Part shown: one piece after another, positions 33,996-47,400 of the stretch
How the letters are laid out: each line of letters opens with the position of its first letter
Numbering within the stretch: the first letter of the stretch is position 1
DNA from: Pleurodeles waltl
Lineage: Eukaryota; Chordata; Amphibia; Caudata; Salamandridae
Reading direction: 5' to 3'
Length of the DNA: 64,000 bases
Assembly (NCBI RefSeq): GCF_031143425.1
Contig: NC_090447.1
Span: 27,742,238-27,806,237 of the forward strand
Program-made: the position numbers and the translations under genes
The notes under the pieces: generated by a model
What the model was told of the DNA's origin: nothing
What the model saw: only the letters and a program-made list of their open reading frames with translations
Database searches by the model: none

Positions 33996-34939
33996 TTACC
34001 CTGTTTTATAGAGCCCTGTGTGGGGATTCTGCGGGGGTGGAGTGTGCAGCGCATAGGGCCTGGGATCAGGAACTTGAGGACCCTCTAGAAGATCTGGACT
34101 GGAATATGTCACTGTCTCTGGTACGCACGGTATCTTGTAATCACAGATTTAAGTTGTTGCATTGTGTATATGTTAAGCCAGCTCGATTTAACAAGATAGA
34201 TCCGACGAGGAAGTCTGGGTGTCCTCAATGTGGGGAGACGGGTGTGTCCTTTATTCATTTAGCCTAGTCCTGTAGGGAGGTGCAGCAATTCTGTTGGGTG
34301 GTGGTTTGGAAAATAGTTGGGGTCACCAGTCTAGGGCTTGAGGCGACGCCATTGACCTGCCTCCTGGGTATATTACGGACCCCAGGGGGGTAGGCGCATC
34401 CCATACAGATTTATTTGCGCAGCTTGCACTGGCTAAGCATAGTGTGGCTATATGCTGGGTGAGTACACGAAGCCCATCTCTTCCTAGCTGGACCCGAGAT
34501 GTTTTGGAATGGGTGTGGACAAAGAACAAAACATGAAACTGACACTTCAGGGGGCGGGCTCTAACTGACATAATGGCTTAGAGCGCATTATTAGAACGCT
34601 TCACAGAGGGTCAGGAGTCCCGCCCTGATTGGAGTACTGATGGCGATTATTGACTGTGTAGTGTTGTGCTAGGCATACAGGGGACAACCTACTGGGGTGA
34701 TATGGTAACAATGGTAATATATTAAATGAATGATTTGGTTACAACTGAGCTCCTTGGGGAGGTGGGGGGAGCAACCACTATTGGACAAATTGGATATGCT
34801 CCATGTCTCTGTCTGAATATGTCATCATTCCTTGGCCAGGAGAGCAGTCGATATTGTGGTATCTCACATTGATATGCACTGCTTTGTTTTTGTCTTTAAA
34901 TTGATTAATTATAAACTCAATAAAATAGTTATTTAAAAA
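33996..34939 (+). mobile_element. 5'-truncated L1/Tx1-like LINE with target duplication
   Basis: A perfect 13-bp duplication AAAGGTGACTAGG flanks the insert (33983-33995 and 34940-34952). The insert ends AATAAAATAGTTATTTAAAAA, a polyadenylated tail. Around 34070-34265 the + strand reads as the C-terminal end of an L1/Tx1-type ORF2, with SGCPQCGETG followed by an HLA-stop-SC where HLAWSC is expected. It is therefore a dead 5'-truncated copy of 944 bp. It sits 43 bp after the rrp8 exon. Confidence 0.88.
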
Positions 34940-34952
34940 AAAGGTGACTAGG

Positions 34953-35571
34953 AGCAGTCATCATATTTGTAGAAGGAAACAGTGCCATTGCTACTGAAAG
35001 CCTGTGCAGGCAGTGTCACGATCACAGCTTTCAGAAATGGCACACCCCTTGGATTTCTACATGCACAACCGTAACCATGTAATGTTGACAGGACATGCCT
35101 TCTTTCTAGTTAATTACAGAAGGATAACCTTAATTTGAATAAAAGTGAAACTAAATATTTTTGTTTTTATACATGTTTTGTAGCACCTTCTAAAAATAAG
35201 TTGTTGCTCTTTTATCAAATAAAAGTTCTAATTTTTTTTGTGGAAGTGTGGGTTGATCATTGCTCTCCCTCCCCTCTGCATACAATTTCTCATTTACCTT
35301 TTTTGAAATGCTGTATTTATTTGTAAATAGGAAAGGTCTTGTTTAGTAACAGACTGCTGATTAGTGGTTGTGAATATAAATGTTTGTGAAACTCTGCAAG
35401 GATGATTGTAACTTGGATGTTTAAGTGAGAAGCTTGCTAAACATGAACTTAAATTAAAATAAAATATACCAAATATAGATAAAAATATAAATGTTATTAA
35501 ACTAGATACATCTAGCAGTAATAGAATGATTATTTTACATGCTACTGAAGATTTTTTTAGTAAAATGTTTC
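34953..35571. other. AT-rich intronic stretch
   Basis: No gene or repeat family was recognised. It is AT-rich, especially at 35440-35530. Confidence 0.5.
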
Positions 35572-38500
35572 TGTAGGAAGATGGCCCTTAATATGGTATG
35601 CCAATACCGTGTGAAGGGTCCAGGAGTTCCCCAGTGAGTGGGCAGGGACTCTTTGGAGGTAGTGTGATCGAGCACCCTTAGGTTCACCACAGAGGAGTGC
35701 AAGACATCCACAAATACACACAATAGCCAATAAATGAGACACGCGTCTCACAAAGGAGATCCACATCAATATATATCAATAGCAGGAATCTTTATATATG
35801 TTTAGGCATCGGAGAAAAATCTTTCAATTAATTACATTTGGAAATAGGAATTCTTTTCATGTTAAAAAGTGGACACCATGCAATTTCTGAGTTCTGCAAT
35901 GTTTTTATTATGGGAGGAAGAAAAAGTTCTGCAAACAGGTAGAGTACAGTGACTTACAAGACCAGTCTCCAGGAGTTAAGGTAAGTGGAGAGCAAGGTAC
36001 AAGGCAGCACAAGAGTACACCACTAGCGGAACAGGGGCAGCAAGGGTGCAGGGTGCAAAACAACATTGGATGCCCAATTTGTTTCAAAGGAGATTGGTCA
36101 CTGCAAAAAGAGGCTGCAGGATCTGGCCAGGAAACCAGTTGGGCTGATCCAACAGCGGGGCTCCAGTCTCATGGTGCACGGGTACAGTTAAGCCCCTTTG
36201 GTCCTCTTCTCCATGACTCAGGGGTGATGGGTGCAGAGGTGTCTTTAGGTTACAGGTTTTCCTTACCGGGGCGGTCGCAGTAGAGGGGGGCTGCTTGCAG
36301 AGGCTACAGGCATTGTTGGGGAGTCCAGGAGGGATAAAACCACAATAGACTCTGACTCTGGAGGGCTGGGGAACCTTGTTGGCACCGGTGGTCTACTTCT
36401 ACTTGGGCCAGAGGCGGCAGTTGTAGTGGTGACTGTCTGGTTTTGACTGTTCTGGTGGCTTCAGAGTCCTTTCTTTGGCAATTGCTGGAGAACAGGTCCG
36501 CTGTTCACAGAAGGTCTTGAGTCTTTTTTTGAAGGCAGGCAGCCCTTCTGAGTTTCTGGCAACCCAGCTGCAAAACGAGTCGACTTTGATGCAGATTTTG
36601 ACGAGGGATGCAGACAGGCTGGTGCGATTGGTACCAGTTCAACTGCTTCTTTTCTTCTCTTCTGCTTTTGTGGCTCTTCAGTGTCCCTAGTCTTCTTAGG
36701 TCGTCAGGATCTGACTCTGGTGCCAGGGTTCCCTAAATACTCAAAAGGCTACCGACCTTTGGGGTCACTACGCTCCCTCTATGACCAATTCCTGTGGGAA
36801 GTGAGCCTAACCCTATCCCAGAATTCCTAGATATGCCATCTCAAAGATGGGTTCCTCTGGAAAAATCATGTTCACCTTGGCTTAGCCCACATTAGAGGTG
36901 GTACTAGCCTGAGAGGGAGGGGGGGGGGTACGCCCACCTGACTAGCCAATTTTCCTGCCTGTCCAGGTGCCAAACAGCTCTGGACAAGGGGGTCGCCTTC
37001 ATCTCCTGTGAGGGGGATCCTAGATTTGCATTTCAAAGGCAGCACCTCTTTTAGGCTTACCGCCTTAGGAAGACTAATCAGCTGGTGATCCTTTGGGAGG
37101 GCATGTTACGTCCTCCTTTGAGAAAGGCTTTTGTCCTGGGCCTCCTGAGAGCAGAAGGCTCTCAACCTAGGGGGCCAGCACCATGTATCGGGTGTCAGGC
37201 TGGCAGAAACCAGTCAGCAAGCACATCAGACACTGGTAGGTTTTCAGGGGGCACCTCTAAGGTGCCCTCTGGGTGTATGTATTGATACATCCATCACTGG
37301 GATCAGTGTGAGCTTATCAATACCAAATATCCCTATCTTCAGTGAAACCATCTTGTAGCTGGGGAGCTCGTATTTATCCAATGTCCAGCACATGCATTTA
37401 AAATGGCTTCCCTGGCCACTTACTAAGTCTGAGAACTGACAAAGGCATAGCCTTAGGGCTGTAAGGTCTGCTAGAGGGGTGACTTACAGATATTGCTTGC
37501 ATGGTTAAGGGACATGGCACACAGGGATGTGTGACATGGTTGTTTTCATTTTTGTCTGACCCAAGACACGCAGTGTGCAATGGCAGCTTGTCATGTGCTT
37601 GGTGAGGGGTCCCTTAGGATGGCACAATTTGTGCTGCAGCCCTTAGGGACCCTCTTTATTACTTCAAGCCCTAGGTCCCATGGGTACTATTTACTGGGGA
37701 CTTACAGAGGGTGCTAAAGGTTTTGCCGATTGGACAGTTTTGGGGGAAAGAAGACTGGCACTGGGGACCTGGTTGGCATGGACCAGTATACTTCAGGCAA
37801 AGTTGGATCAAATACCAGGTGTTAGAAATAGGGTCTCTAGTTGGCAGTCGGTTTGCACTCTGTCCAACAAGGGACCCTCACTCTAGTCAGGATAAGGGAG
37901 ATACCCGCTCAGATAACCCTGCTAATCCTCTTGGTAGCTTGGCTTGAGCAGTCTGGATTATCTGAGAAGCAAGGTGTAAAGCATTTGCACATAACACAAA
38001 GTAATAAGTGAAAATACTACAAAAGGACACCACACCAGTTTTAGAAAAATAGCCAATATTTATCTGTGTAAAACAAGACCAAAACGATAAAAATCCACCA
38101 TACATTGTTAAAGATATGAATTTTGCAAGATTTACTCAAGAATATAGTTCCTTGAAGTCGATAGCTCCACCTGGGGCTATCACGGCATCGTGATCAACAA
38201 AACCAACAGTTCAGACTGGCTGCAGCATCGCAGGCCAGCTACGGTGTCGGGAAGACGAGCAAACAGTACCTTTGGAATTGCAGGGCGTCGTGATCCTCAC
38301 GGTGAGCTCTGGAGAGCGGTGTCGCTGGCGTCGTGGTGTTGGTGCGGGAGTCGTCGGGCCCTTGAAGCCACATGCGTTGCAGATCAAACTCCGGCCTGAT
38401 CAAGTCATGAGTGCTGGCGTGGATGACATCAGGGCTGCGGTACGAAGTGGGACGATGCAATGTGTGGAGCCCCACAGGTCACCGTGCAGGATGTTGCTTT

Positions 38501-40234
38501 GTGACCCTCGCGAGCGGTGTCCACAGGCCATGGTGCAGGCAGGGATGCCTGGTGACGACACTGGAGTCGATGGTGCTGGCGTCGGTGGACCTGGGCTGCA
38601 GGACAGGACAGTGCTTTGTGTACCTCACAAGCAGTGTCCACAGGTCACGGTGCAGGCAGCGTTGCCGGTGTCAGCAGGAGCAGTGTCGTCCGGAATGCCC
38701 AGGCTGCGTTGTGAGTAGGCGATGCTGGAGTGCGGGCCCACAGGTCGCGGTGCGAGCAGTGACTCTGTGAAGTTGTCCGATGACTGCGTCGGTGAGACCA
38801 GGGTCCTGGGGCAGTGCGGCTCCGTGCGGCGTCAGCAGGTCACAGTGCAGGCCAGTGGCATTGTTGACAGCATTGCTATGATTTCCCCTTTTGAACAGCA
38901 CAAAACATGCAGTTCCTGGTGCTGCAGGTCGAGGAAACTGAAGTCTTTGAAATTCCCGAGACTTCCAACAGGAGGCAAGTTCTACTGCAGGCACTTGGAG
39001 AACGTTCTCAAGCAGGACACACAGCAAAGTTCACCCTTTCCACTCTTTTCAGGCAGAAGCAGTAACTGCAGGCCAGTCCAGCAAAGCAACACAGCAAAGG
39101 GACAGTACTCGCTCTTCGGCTCTTCTCCTGGGCAGCGGTTCCTCTTGATTCTAAATGTTTGAGGTTTTGGGTCTTCTTTTTATACCCCTTTCTGCCTTTG
39201 AAGTTAGCAAACTTCAAAGCAAAGTCTCAAGTGTTTGCAAGATCTTTCCTTGTCCAGGCCAGGCCCCAGACACACACCAGGGGGTTGGAGACTACATTGT
39301 GTGAGGGCAGGCACAGTCCTTTCAGGTGCCAGCGACCACTCCTCCCTCCACTCTAGCCCTAATGGCTCATCAGGATATGCAGGCTACACCCCTGCTCCTT
39401 TTTTGTCACTGTCTAGAGGAGAGGTGTGAACAGCCCAACTGTCAAACTGACCCACACGGGGAATTCACAAACCGGCAGAGTCACCAAATGGTTTAAGCAG
39501 GAAAATGCCTACTTTCTAAAAGTGGCATTTTCAAACTCACAATCTAAAAACCAAATTCACTAAAAGATCTATTTAAAAATTGTGAGTTCAGAGAAACCAA
39601 ACTCCATATTTCTATCTGCCCTGAAAGGGAATCTGCGCTTTAAAGTTATTTAAAGGCAGTCCCCATCTTAACCTATGAGGGAGATAGGCCTTGCAACTGT
39701 GAAACCTGAATTTCGCAGTATTTCACTGTTAGGACATGTAAAACACACCAGTACATGTCCTACCTTTTAAATACACTGTACCCTACCCATGGGGCTACCT
39801 AGGGCCTACCTTAGGGGTTCCTTGGGTGTACCAAAAGGGAAGGTTTGGGCTTGGCAAGTGGGTACACTTGCCAGGTCGAATTGGCAATTTAGAACTGCAC
39901 ACACAGACACTGCAGTGGCAGGTCTGAGGCCTGTTCACAGGGCTACTCATGTGGGTGGCACCTCTAGTGCACTTTACTAGGGCCTTACTAGTAAATCAAA
40001 TATGCAAATTATGGAGAAACCAATCAACAGTACAATTTATGTAGGGAGCACTTGCACTTCAGCACTGATTACCAGTGGTAAAGTGCGCAGAGACAATAAA
40101 CCAGTAAAAACAGATCTGAAAAAATAGGAGGAAGAAGGCAAAAAGTTTGGGGATAACTCTGCAAATAGGGTCATTTCCACCACCAGGCAAAAAAGTGTTT
40201 GTGGGGTTTGGGGAATGGATGGGAGGAAAACTAA
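35572..40234 (-). mobile_element. second-family LTR on minus strand, interrupted by another LTR
   Basis: Two pieces (35572-37819 and 40183-40234) form one minus-strand LTR related to 5594-7999 and 61807 onward. It starts TGTAGGAAGATGGCCC on the + strand and its far edge is AACTAA, where CTACA-like ends are expected. Flanking 5-mers match: GTTTC at 35567-35571 and 40235-40239. The middle is a younger LTR with its own duplication. Confidence 0.75.
37820..40182 (-). mobile_element. third-family solo LTR nested in the preceding LTR
   Basis: The 2,363-bp segment is bounded on the + strand by TGTTAGAAATAGGG and CATTTCCACCA, with a perfect 5-bp duplication CCAGG (37815-37819 and 40183-40187). The minus strand begins TGGTGGAAATGACCC and ends TATTTCTAACA. 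ATAAATATTGGC near its 3' side suggests minus orientation. No internal coding region is present. Confidence 0.9.
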
Positions 40235-40304
40235 GTTTCCAAGAAGTGTTGAAAACCTTCCCACTAATTTGCAGCTTTACTAATAAAACTATTTAATGTA
40301 TTAA

Positions 40305-40661
40305 CAATCTGTGAAAACCTGATTTTCAGTCCAATATCTTTATTCGGCAAATCTTGCTATTAATTATCATATTAAAAAAAAAAAATACAAGCATACAAAA
40401 TTATAGGAGCAGTAGTTGAAACAGGTAAGAAAAAAGCTAAAATCAAGTTAAAACGGCTGAATAAATTCCTCACAAGTACGTCACATTGTTCCCATTAAAG
40501 TGCTCTTTGCCTAATCCTCCACATAGCCATCAAAAATCTTGACTCTGAAAAAACAACAGATTGCCTGGTGTAATACTGAATGGGCTACTTTGAATTCCCT
40601 TACACAAAAGCTACGGCAGAGTGTTATAGATGGGACAAGAAAATAAAACATGCTCGTTCGT
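40305..40661 (-). mobile_element. old LINE, 3'-terminal piece
   Basis: On the minus strand, the reading just left of the solo LTR (EHVLFSCPIY-like) continues the C-terminal cysteine region interrupted at 43352. It resembles HVLFFCQAYKK in the second copy at 50484-50915. The end CAATCTGTGAAAACCTGATTTTCAG at 40305 resembles that second copy's end near 50026. Confidence 0.65.
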
Positions 40662-43351
40662 TGTAAAGAAATGGCTCCCTGTTGCAGTTACCCCCCACTT
40701 TTTGCCTGATACTGATGCTGACTTGACTGAGAAGTGTGCTGGGACCCTGCTAACCAGGCCCCAGCACCAGTGTTCTTTCACCTAAAATGTACCATTGTTT
40801 CCACAATTGGCACAACCCTGGCACCTAGGTAAGTCCCTTGTAACTGGTACCCCTGGTACCAAGGGCCCTGATGCCAGGGAAGGTCTCTAAGGGCTGCAGC
40901 ATGTCTTATGCCACCCTAGGGACCCCCTCACTCAGCACAGACACACTGCTTGCCAGCTTGTGTGTGCTGATGGGGAGAAAATGACTAAGTCGACATGGCA
41001 CTCCCCTCAGGGTGCCATGCCAACCTCCCACTGCCTGTGGCATAGGTAAGTCACCCCTCTAGTAGGCCTTACAGCCCTAAGGCAGGGTGCACTATACCAC
41101 AGGTGAGGGCATATGTGCATGAGCACTATGCCCCTACAGTGTCTAAGCAAAACCTTAGACATTGTAAGTGCAGGGTAGCCATAAGAGTATATGGGCTGGG
41201 AGTCTGTCAAAAACGAACTCCACAGCTCCATAATGGCTACACTGAATACTGGGAAGTTTAGTATCAAACTTCTCAGAATAATAAACCCACACTGATGCCA
41301 GTGTTGGATTTATTTAAAAAATGCACACAGAGGGCATCTTAGAGATACCCCCTGTATTTTACCCAATTGTTCAGTGCAGGACTGACTGGTCTGTGCCAGC
41401 CTGCTGCTGAGAGACGAGTGTCTGACCTCATGCGGTGAGAGCCTTTGTGCTCTCTGAGGACAGAAACAAAGCCTGCTCTGGGTGGAGGTGCTTCACACCT
41501 CCCCCCTGCAGGAACTGTAACACCTAGCAGTGAGCTTCAAAGGCTCAAGCTTCGTGTTACAATGCCCCAGGGCACTCCAGCTAGTGGAGATGCCCGCCCC
41601 CTGGACACAGCCCCCACTTTTGGTGGCAAGTCCAGGAGAGATAATGAGAAAAACAAGGAGGAGTCATTGGCCAGTCAGGACAGCCCCTAAGGTGTTCTGA
41701 GCTGAGGTGACTCTGACTTTTAGAAATCCTCCATCTTGTAGAAGGAGGATTCCCCCAATAGGGATAGGAATGTGACCCCCTCCCCTTGGGAGGAGGCACA
41801 AAGAGGGTGTACCCACCCTCAGGGCTAGTAGCCATTGGCTACTAACCCTCCAGACCTAAACACGCCCTTAAATTTAGTATTTAAGGGCTTCCCTGAACCT
41901 AAGAATTTAGATTCCTGAAACTACAAGAAGAAGAAGACTGCCGAGCTGAAAAACCCCTGCAGAGGAAGAACAGAAGACACCAACTGCTTTGGCCCCAGTC
42001 CTACCGGCCTGTCTCCTGCCTTCCAAAGAAACCTGCTCCAGCGACGCTTTCCAAGGGACCAGCGACCTCTGAATCCTCTGAGGACTGCCCTGCTTCACGA
42101 AAGACAAGAAACTCCTGAGGACAGCGGCACTGCTCCAAAAGAACTGCAACTTTGTTTCAAGGAGCAGACTTAAAGACCCCTGCAACTCCCCGCAAGAAGC
42201 GTGAGACTTGCAACACTGCACCCGGCGACCCCGACTCGACTGGTGGAGAACCAACACCTCAGGGAGGACCCTCCGGCGACTCCGAGACCGTGAGTAACCA
42301 AAGTTGTCCCCCCTGAGCCCCCACAGCGACGCCTGCAGAGGGAATCCCGAGGCTTCCCCTGACCGCGACTGCCTGAACTCCCTTTCCCGACGGCTGGAAA
42401 AGACCCTGCACCCGCAGCCCCCAGCACCTAAAGGAACGGAACTCCTGTGCAGGAGTGACCCCCAGGATGCCCTCTCCCTTGCCCAGGTGGTGGCTACCCC
42501 GAGGAGCCCCCCCCTTGCCTGCCTGCACCGCTGAAGAGATCCCTTGATCTCTCATTGAAATCTACAGAGAACCCGACGCTTGTTTGCACACGGCACCCGG
42601 CTGCCCCCGCGCTGCTGAGGGTGTACTTTCTGTGTGGACTTGTGTCCCCCCTGGTGCCCTACAAAACCCCCCTGGTCTGCCCTCCGAAGACGCGGGTACT
42701 TACCTGCTGGCAGACCGGAACCGGGGCACCCCCTTCTCTCCATTGAAGCCTATGCGTTTTGGGCACCTCTTTGACCTCTGCACCTGACCGGCCCTGAGCT
42801 GCTGGTGTGGTAACTTTGGGGTTGCTCTGAACCCCCAACGGTGGGCTACCTTGGACCCAAACCTGAGACTTGTAAGTGATTTACTTACCTGACAAAACTA
42901 ACAAAAACTTACCTCCCCCAGGAACTGTGAAAATGGCACTAAGTGTCCACTTTTAAAACAGCTTATTGTGTTTTATGTAAAAAGTATACATGCTAATGTA
43001 ATGATTCAAAGTTCCTAAAGTACTTACCTGCAATACCTTTCAAATGAGATATTACATGTAGAAATTGAACCTGTGGTTCTTAAAATAAACTAAGAAAATA
43101 TATTTTTCTATAACAAAACCTATTGGCTGGATTTGTCTCTGAGTGTGTGTTCCTCATTTATTGCCTGTGTGTATGTACAACAAATGCTTAACACTACTCC
43201 TTTGATAAGCCTACTGCTCGACCACACTACCACAAAATAGAGCATTAGTATTATCTCTTTTTGCCACTATCTTACCTCTAAGGGGAACCCTTGGACTCTG
43301 TGCATACTATTCCTTACTTTGAAATAGTGCATACAGAGCCAACTTCCTACA
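40662..43351 (+). mobile_element. solo LTR of the Gmr1-like Gypsy family
   Basis: The 2,690-bp segment runs from TGTAAAGAAATGGC to CTTCCTACA and aligns throughout with the LTRs of 8153-18599, though visibly diverged. A perfect 5-bp duplication TTCGT flanks it (40657-40661 and 43352-43356). It lies inside the coding remnant of the older LINE. Confidence 0.95.
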
Positions 43352-44311
43352 TTCGTTTCTTGCCAAACATTACAAAATGAGCCGTGACCATTTAGATGGT
43401 TAGCTGGTTGGCCCCACCTGGCAGTGAACGATGCAAGAGGAAGGGTCTCTTTTCTAAACTGAAGGTAGAGCTTTCTTGCATTAATAGGCTCTGTCATCCA
43501 TAAACTGATCCAAAAGAGGATCAGCTTTCTGTACAAGGAAGGCCTGCGTCAGAATGCCCACATTGGGTCGGCTAAGCCGTAAACCTCTTCTATGCAGCCA
43601 GTATCCCCTCTTAATTTACTCTTTGGAAATCAAACTTGTTGTTTCAGGGGCAGTCCACAAATGCTCAAGACCTATGGTCTTTAGTGTGGACCTCACATAC
43701 TTGACTCATGAAAGTTGGTCCACCCCTGGCAGGCACAGTATTTTAGAGAACCCCTGTTGGTAGGAGCTCAACTCCGGTGTTGACCAGATCCTTTTCCAGA
43801 ACCTTGCTATGTTGCAAATACTTTCAAGTCCCAGTTTCATCCGTAGCGGTAGCAATGGTGTACTTAAGGGAAGGCCAGCCATTTGTTGCATAAAGCAATT
43901 CTCTTTGTTGACCAAAGTGGATGCCTCACTGTGCCCCCAAAGCTCAGCTCCTTATAAGGCAGATCCCAGCGCCTGATGGTTGTAGACCTGCAATGCCAGA
44001 GAAACGGCCCGGAATGGAGTAGCCCTATGTGTCTTCAGCAGCCCCACGGAAGTAGGATTTAGTTTAAGGCCACAGCTTGTAATGTGAGGCTGCCAATTGA
44101 AATTCTCTGTCAGCATTACACTAGGATATTCAATTTTTTTGGCATGCTCCAAGTGGTACCCCCTCAGTTTGGATTCGGACGAGTGGAGCGACAAGGATTG
44201 AAGACCATATACTTGGTCTCTGCAAGATTAAGTCTAAGCATTTCACTCTGCAGAATTTATCGAACCTGTTGAGGATTTTTGTAAGCCCATTGGGGATTTG
44301 GACAGGAATAA
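43352..44311 (-). mobile_element. old LINE, RT thumb and C-terminal piece
   Basis: The minus strand reads in broken frames as the region after the catalytic box of a non-LTR reverse transcriptase: KILNRFDKFCRVKCL, then VMLTENFNWQPHI, and further on LPLASFTARW. Stops and frame changes show it is dead. It joins 48973-50025 across the L2 insertion. The clade was not assigned. Confidence 0.7.
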
Positions 44312-44335
44312 CAATCAATCAATCAATCAATCATA
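44312..44335. repeat. (AATC)n microsatellite, LINE 3' tail
   Basis: About five to six AATC units form the 3' terminus of the L2 element, which is (ATTG)n on the minus strand. Confidence 0.9.
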
Positions 44336-44406
44336 GTATTTATAAAGCGCGCTATGTACCCGTTAGGGTTTCGAGGCGCTGAGGTAGGGGGGGGTGGAGA
44401 GGCTGT

Positions 44407-47400
44407 TTAGCGGTCGAAGAGCCAGGTCTTGAGGAGCCTTCTGAATGTGAGGAGGTCCTGGGTCTGGCGTAGCGGAGTGGGGAGAGAGTTCCAGGTTTTG
44501 GCGGCGAGGAAAGAGAAGGATCTGCCGCCGGAGGTCTTGCGCTGGATTCGGGGTACGATGGCTAGGGCGAGGTTGGCGGATCGGAGTTGGCGTGTTGGGG
44601 TGTAGAAGTTGAGTCTGGTGTTGAGGTAGGAGGGTCCGGTGTTGTGAAGCGCCTTGTGAGCGTGGGTAAGGAGTTTAAAAGTGATCCTCTTGTCTACTGG
44701 GAGCCAGTGGAGTTCCCTCAGGTGTGGGGAGATGTGGCATCGGCGGGGTATGTCGAGGATCAGTCGGGCGGAGGCATTTTGGATCCGTTGGAGTCGTTTG
44801 ATGTCTTTGGTAGGGATGCCTGTGTAGAGTGCGTTGCCGTAGTCAAGTCTGCTGCTGACGAGGGCCTGGGTCACCGTCTTTCTGGTTTCTGTTGGAATCC
44901 ACTTGAAGATTCTGCGGAGCATACGAAGGGTGTTGAAGCAGGAGGAGGAGACGGCGCTGACCTGTTTGGACATGGTGAGGGCGGAGTCCAGGATGAAGCC
45001 GAGGTTTCTTGCGTGGTTGGCAGGGGTGGGCGGGGGACCAAGGGCGGAGGGCCACCAAGAGTCGTTCCAAGCCGAGGGAGTGCGCCCGAGGATGAGGACT
45101 TCCGTCTTGTCGGAGTTGAGCTTCAGGCGGCTGATGTTCATCCAGTTGGTGATGGATTTCAGTCCCTCGTGGAGGTTGGTTTTGGCGGTGAGCAGGTTAT
45201 TGGTCAGGGAGAGGACGAGCTGGGTGTCGTCGGCGTAGGAGATGATGTTGAGATGATGTTGGCGGGCCAGTTTGGCGAGGGGGGCCATGTAGACGTTGAA
45301 CAACGTAGGGCTGAGGGAGGATCCTTGGGGGACGCCGCAGATGAGGTTGGAGGCTTTGGAGCGGAACGGGGAGAGGCGGACTCTCTGAGTTCTGTCGGAG
45401 AGGAAGGATGAGATCCAGTGGAGGGCTTTGTCTTGGATCCCAGCTTCCTGGAGGCGGGTCAGTAGGGTGCGGTGGCAGACTGTGTCAAAGGCGGCGGATA
45501 GGTCGAGGAGGATGAGGGCTGAGGTTTCGCCCTTGTCCATTTGAAGTCTGATGTCATCTGTGGCGGCGAGGAGAGCAGTCTCAGTGCTGTGGTTTCGTCT
45601 GAATCCGGATTGTGAGGGGTCCAGGATTGAGTTGTCTTCGAGGAAGTGGGTGAGCTGAGAGTTGGCGATCTTCTCGATGACTTTGGCTGGAAAAGGGAGG
45701 AGAGAGATCGGTCGGAAGTTTTTGAGGTCGTTGGGGTCAGCCTTGGGTTTCTTGAGAAGGGGTTGGATTTCTGCGTGTTTCCAGCTGTCCGGGAAGGTGG
45801 CGGAGGAGAAGGAGAGGTTGATGATCTTGCGGAGTTCGGGGGCGATGGTGGCGTTTGCCGAGTTGAAAACATGATGAGGGCAGGGGTCCGTAGGGGAGCC
45901 TGAGTGGATGGTGTTCATGGTTGTTATGGTTTCTGCATCGTCCACGTGGGTCCAGGCGGTGAGGCGGCAGTCGTGGGAGGAGACGCTGGGGGTGGGGTCT
46001 GGCGGTGGGCTGGAGTTGAAGCTGTCGTGGATGGTAACGATTTTCTGGTGGAAGAAAGTGGAGAGGTCGTCGCAGAGTTTCTGGGAGGGCGGGATGTCGT
46101 TGGAGTTGGCTTTAGGATTTGAGAGTTCCTTCACGATCCCGAAGAGTTCTTTGCAGTCGTGGGCGTTGTTGTTGATGCGTTCGGTGAAATGGGTGCGCTT
46201 GGCGACGCGGATCCGTTGGTGGTGTTCACGGTTGGCGTTTTTGAGGGTGGCGAGGTTGTCGGGTGTGCGATCTTGGATCCATTTCTTTTTGAGCTTCTGG
46301 CAGATGCTTTTGGAGGTTGTAAGGTCATCTGTGAACCAGGCTGGTTTTTTCTTTCCTTGGATGGCGGTGTGTTTCTTTAGGGGGGCGAGGGTGTTAGCGC
46401 AGTCGAGGATCCATTGATGGAGGTTGATGGCGGCTGTGTTCGGGTCGGTTGCGTCGGGTGGAGGGTTGTTGGTGAGGGTGCTGGCCAGTTGGTCCTGGGT
46501 GATTTTGCCCCAGCGGCGGTGGGGAGGTGGCTGGATGCGGTGATGTTCTGTGATTTTCTTGTAGGTGAAGTGGACGCAGTGGTGGTCGGTCCAGTGGAGT
46601 TCGGAGGTGTGGCTGAAAGCGATGTGGTTGCTTGAGGTGAAGAGGGGGTCCAGGGTGTGTCCGGCGATGTGGGTGGGAGTGTTGACTAGTTGGCGGAGTC
46701 CGAGGTTGAGGAGGTTGGAGGTCAGTGAAGTAGTGTTGACGTCGGAAGTATTTTCTAGGTGGTAGTTGAGATCTCCCAGGAGGATGTAATCAGTGGATGC
46801 TAGGGCGTGGGAGCTTGCGAGGTCTGCGATGGTGTCGTTGAAGGGGGCTCTTGGTCCTGGAGGGCGGTAGATCAGGGTTCCTCTGAGGGTTGTTTTGGGG
46901 TCCGTGTGGATCTGGAAATGGAGGTGTTCGGCTGTTTTGAGGGTGTCGTCCGAGTGGGTGTGGATTTTGAGGGTGGCTTTGTGAACGATGGCTATTCCGC
47001 CGCCGATCCCGTTGGTCCGGTCTCTTCTGGTGATTTTGTATCCGTCCGGTATGGCGATGGCGATGTCCGGAGCAGAGGAGTCGTTCCACCAGGTTTCGGT
47101 CAGGAAGGCCACGTCAGGTGTAGTGGTGTCGAGCAGGTCCCAGAGCTCGATGGCGTGTTTTCGTGCGGAGCGGGTGTTGATGAGGATGCAGTTCAGGTGA
47201 TTGGGGTTGAAAGTTTTTGTAGTTGGATTCGTCGTTCTGGTGCAGGAGAAGTTGCAGGTGCGACAGGAGAAAGGTCCTTTAGTGAGCTTCGGGGATGCCC
47301 GGAAGCATTCAGTGGAGGGCCCGGGGTTGAGGGCGCGGAGCTCTTCGGCCGAGAAGTGGGCGCGGGAGGCGCGAGGACCGGGGGGGTGGCGCTGGGCGCG

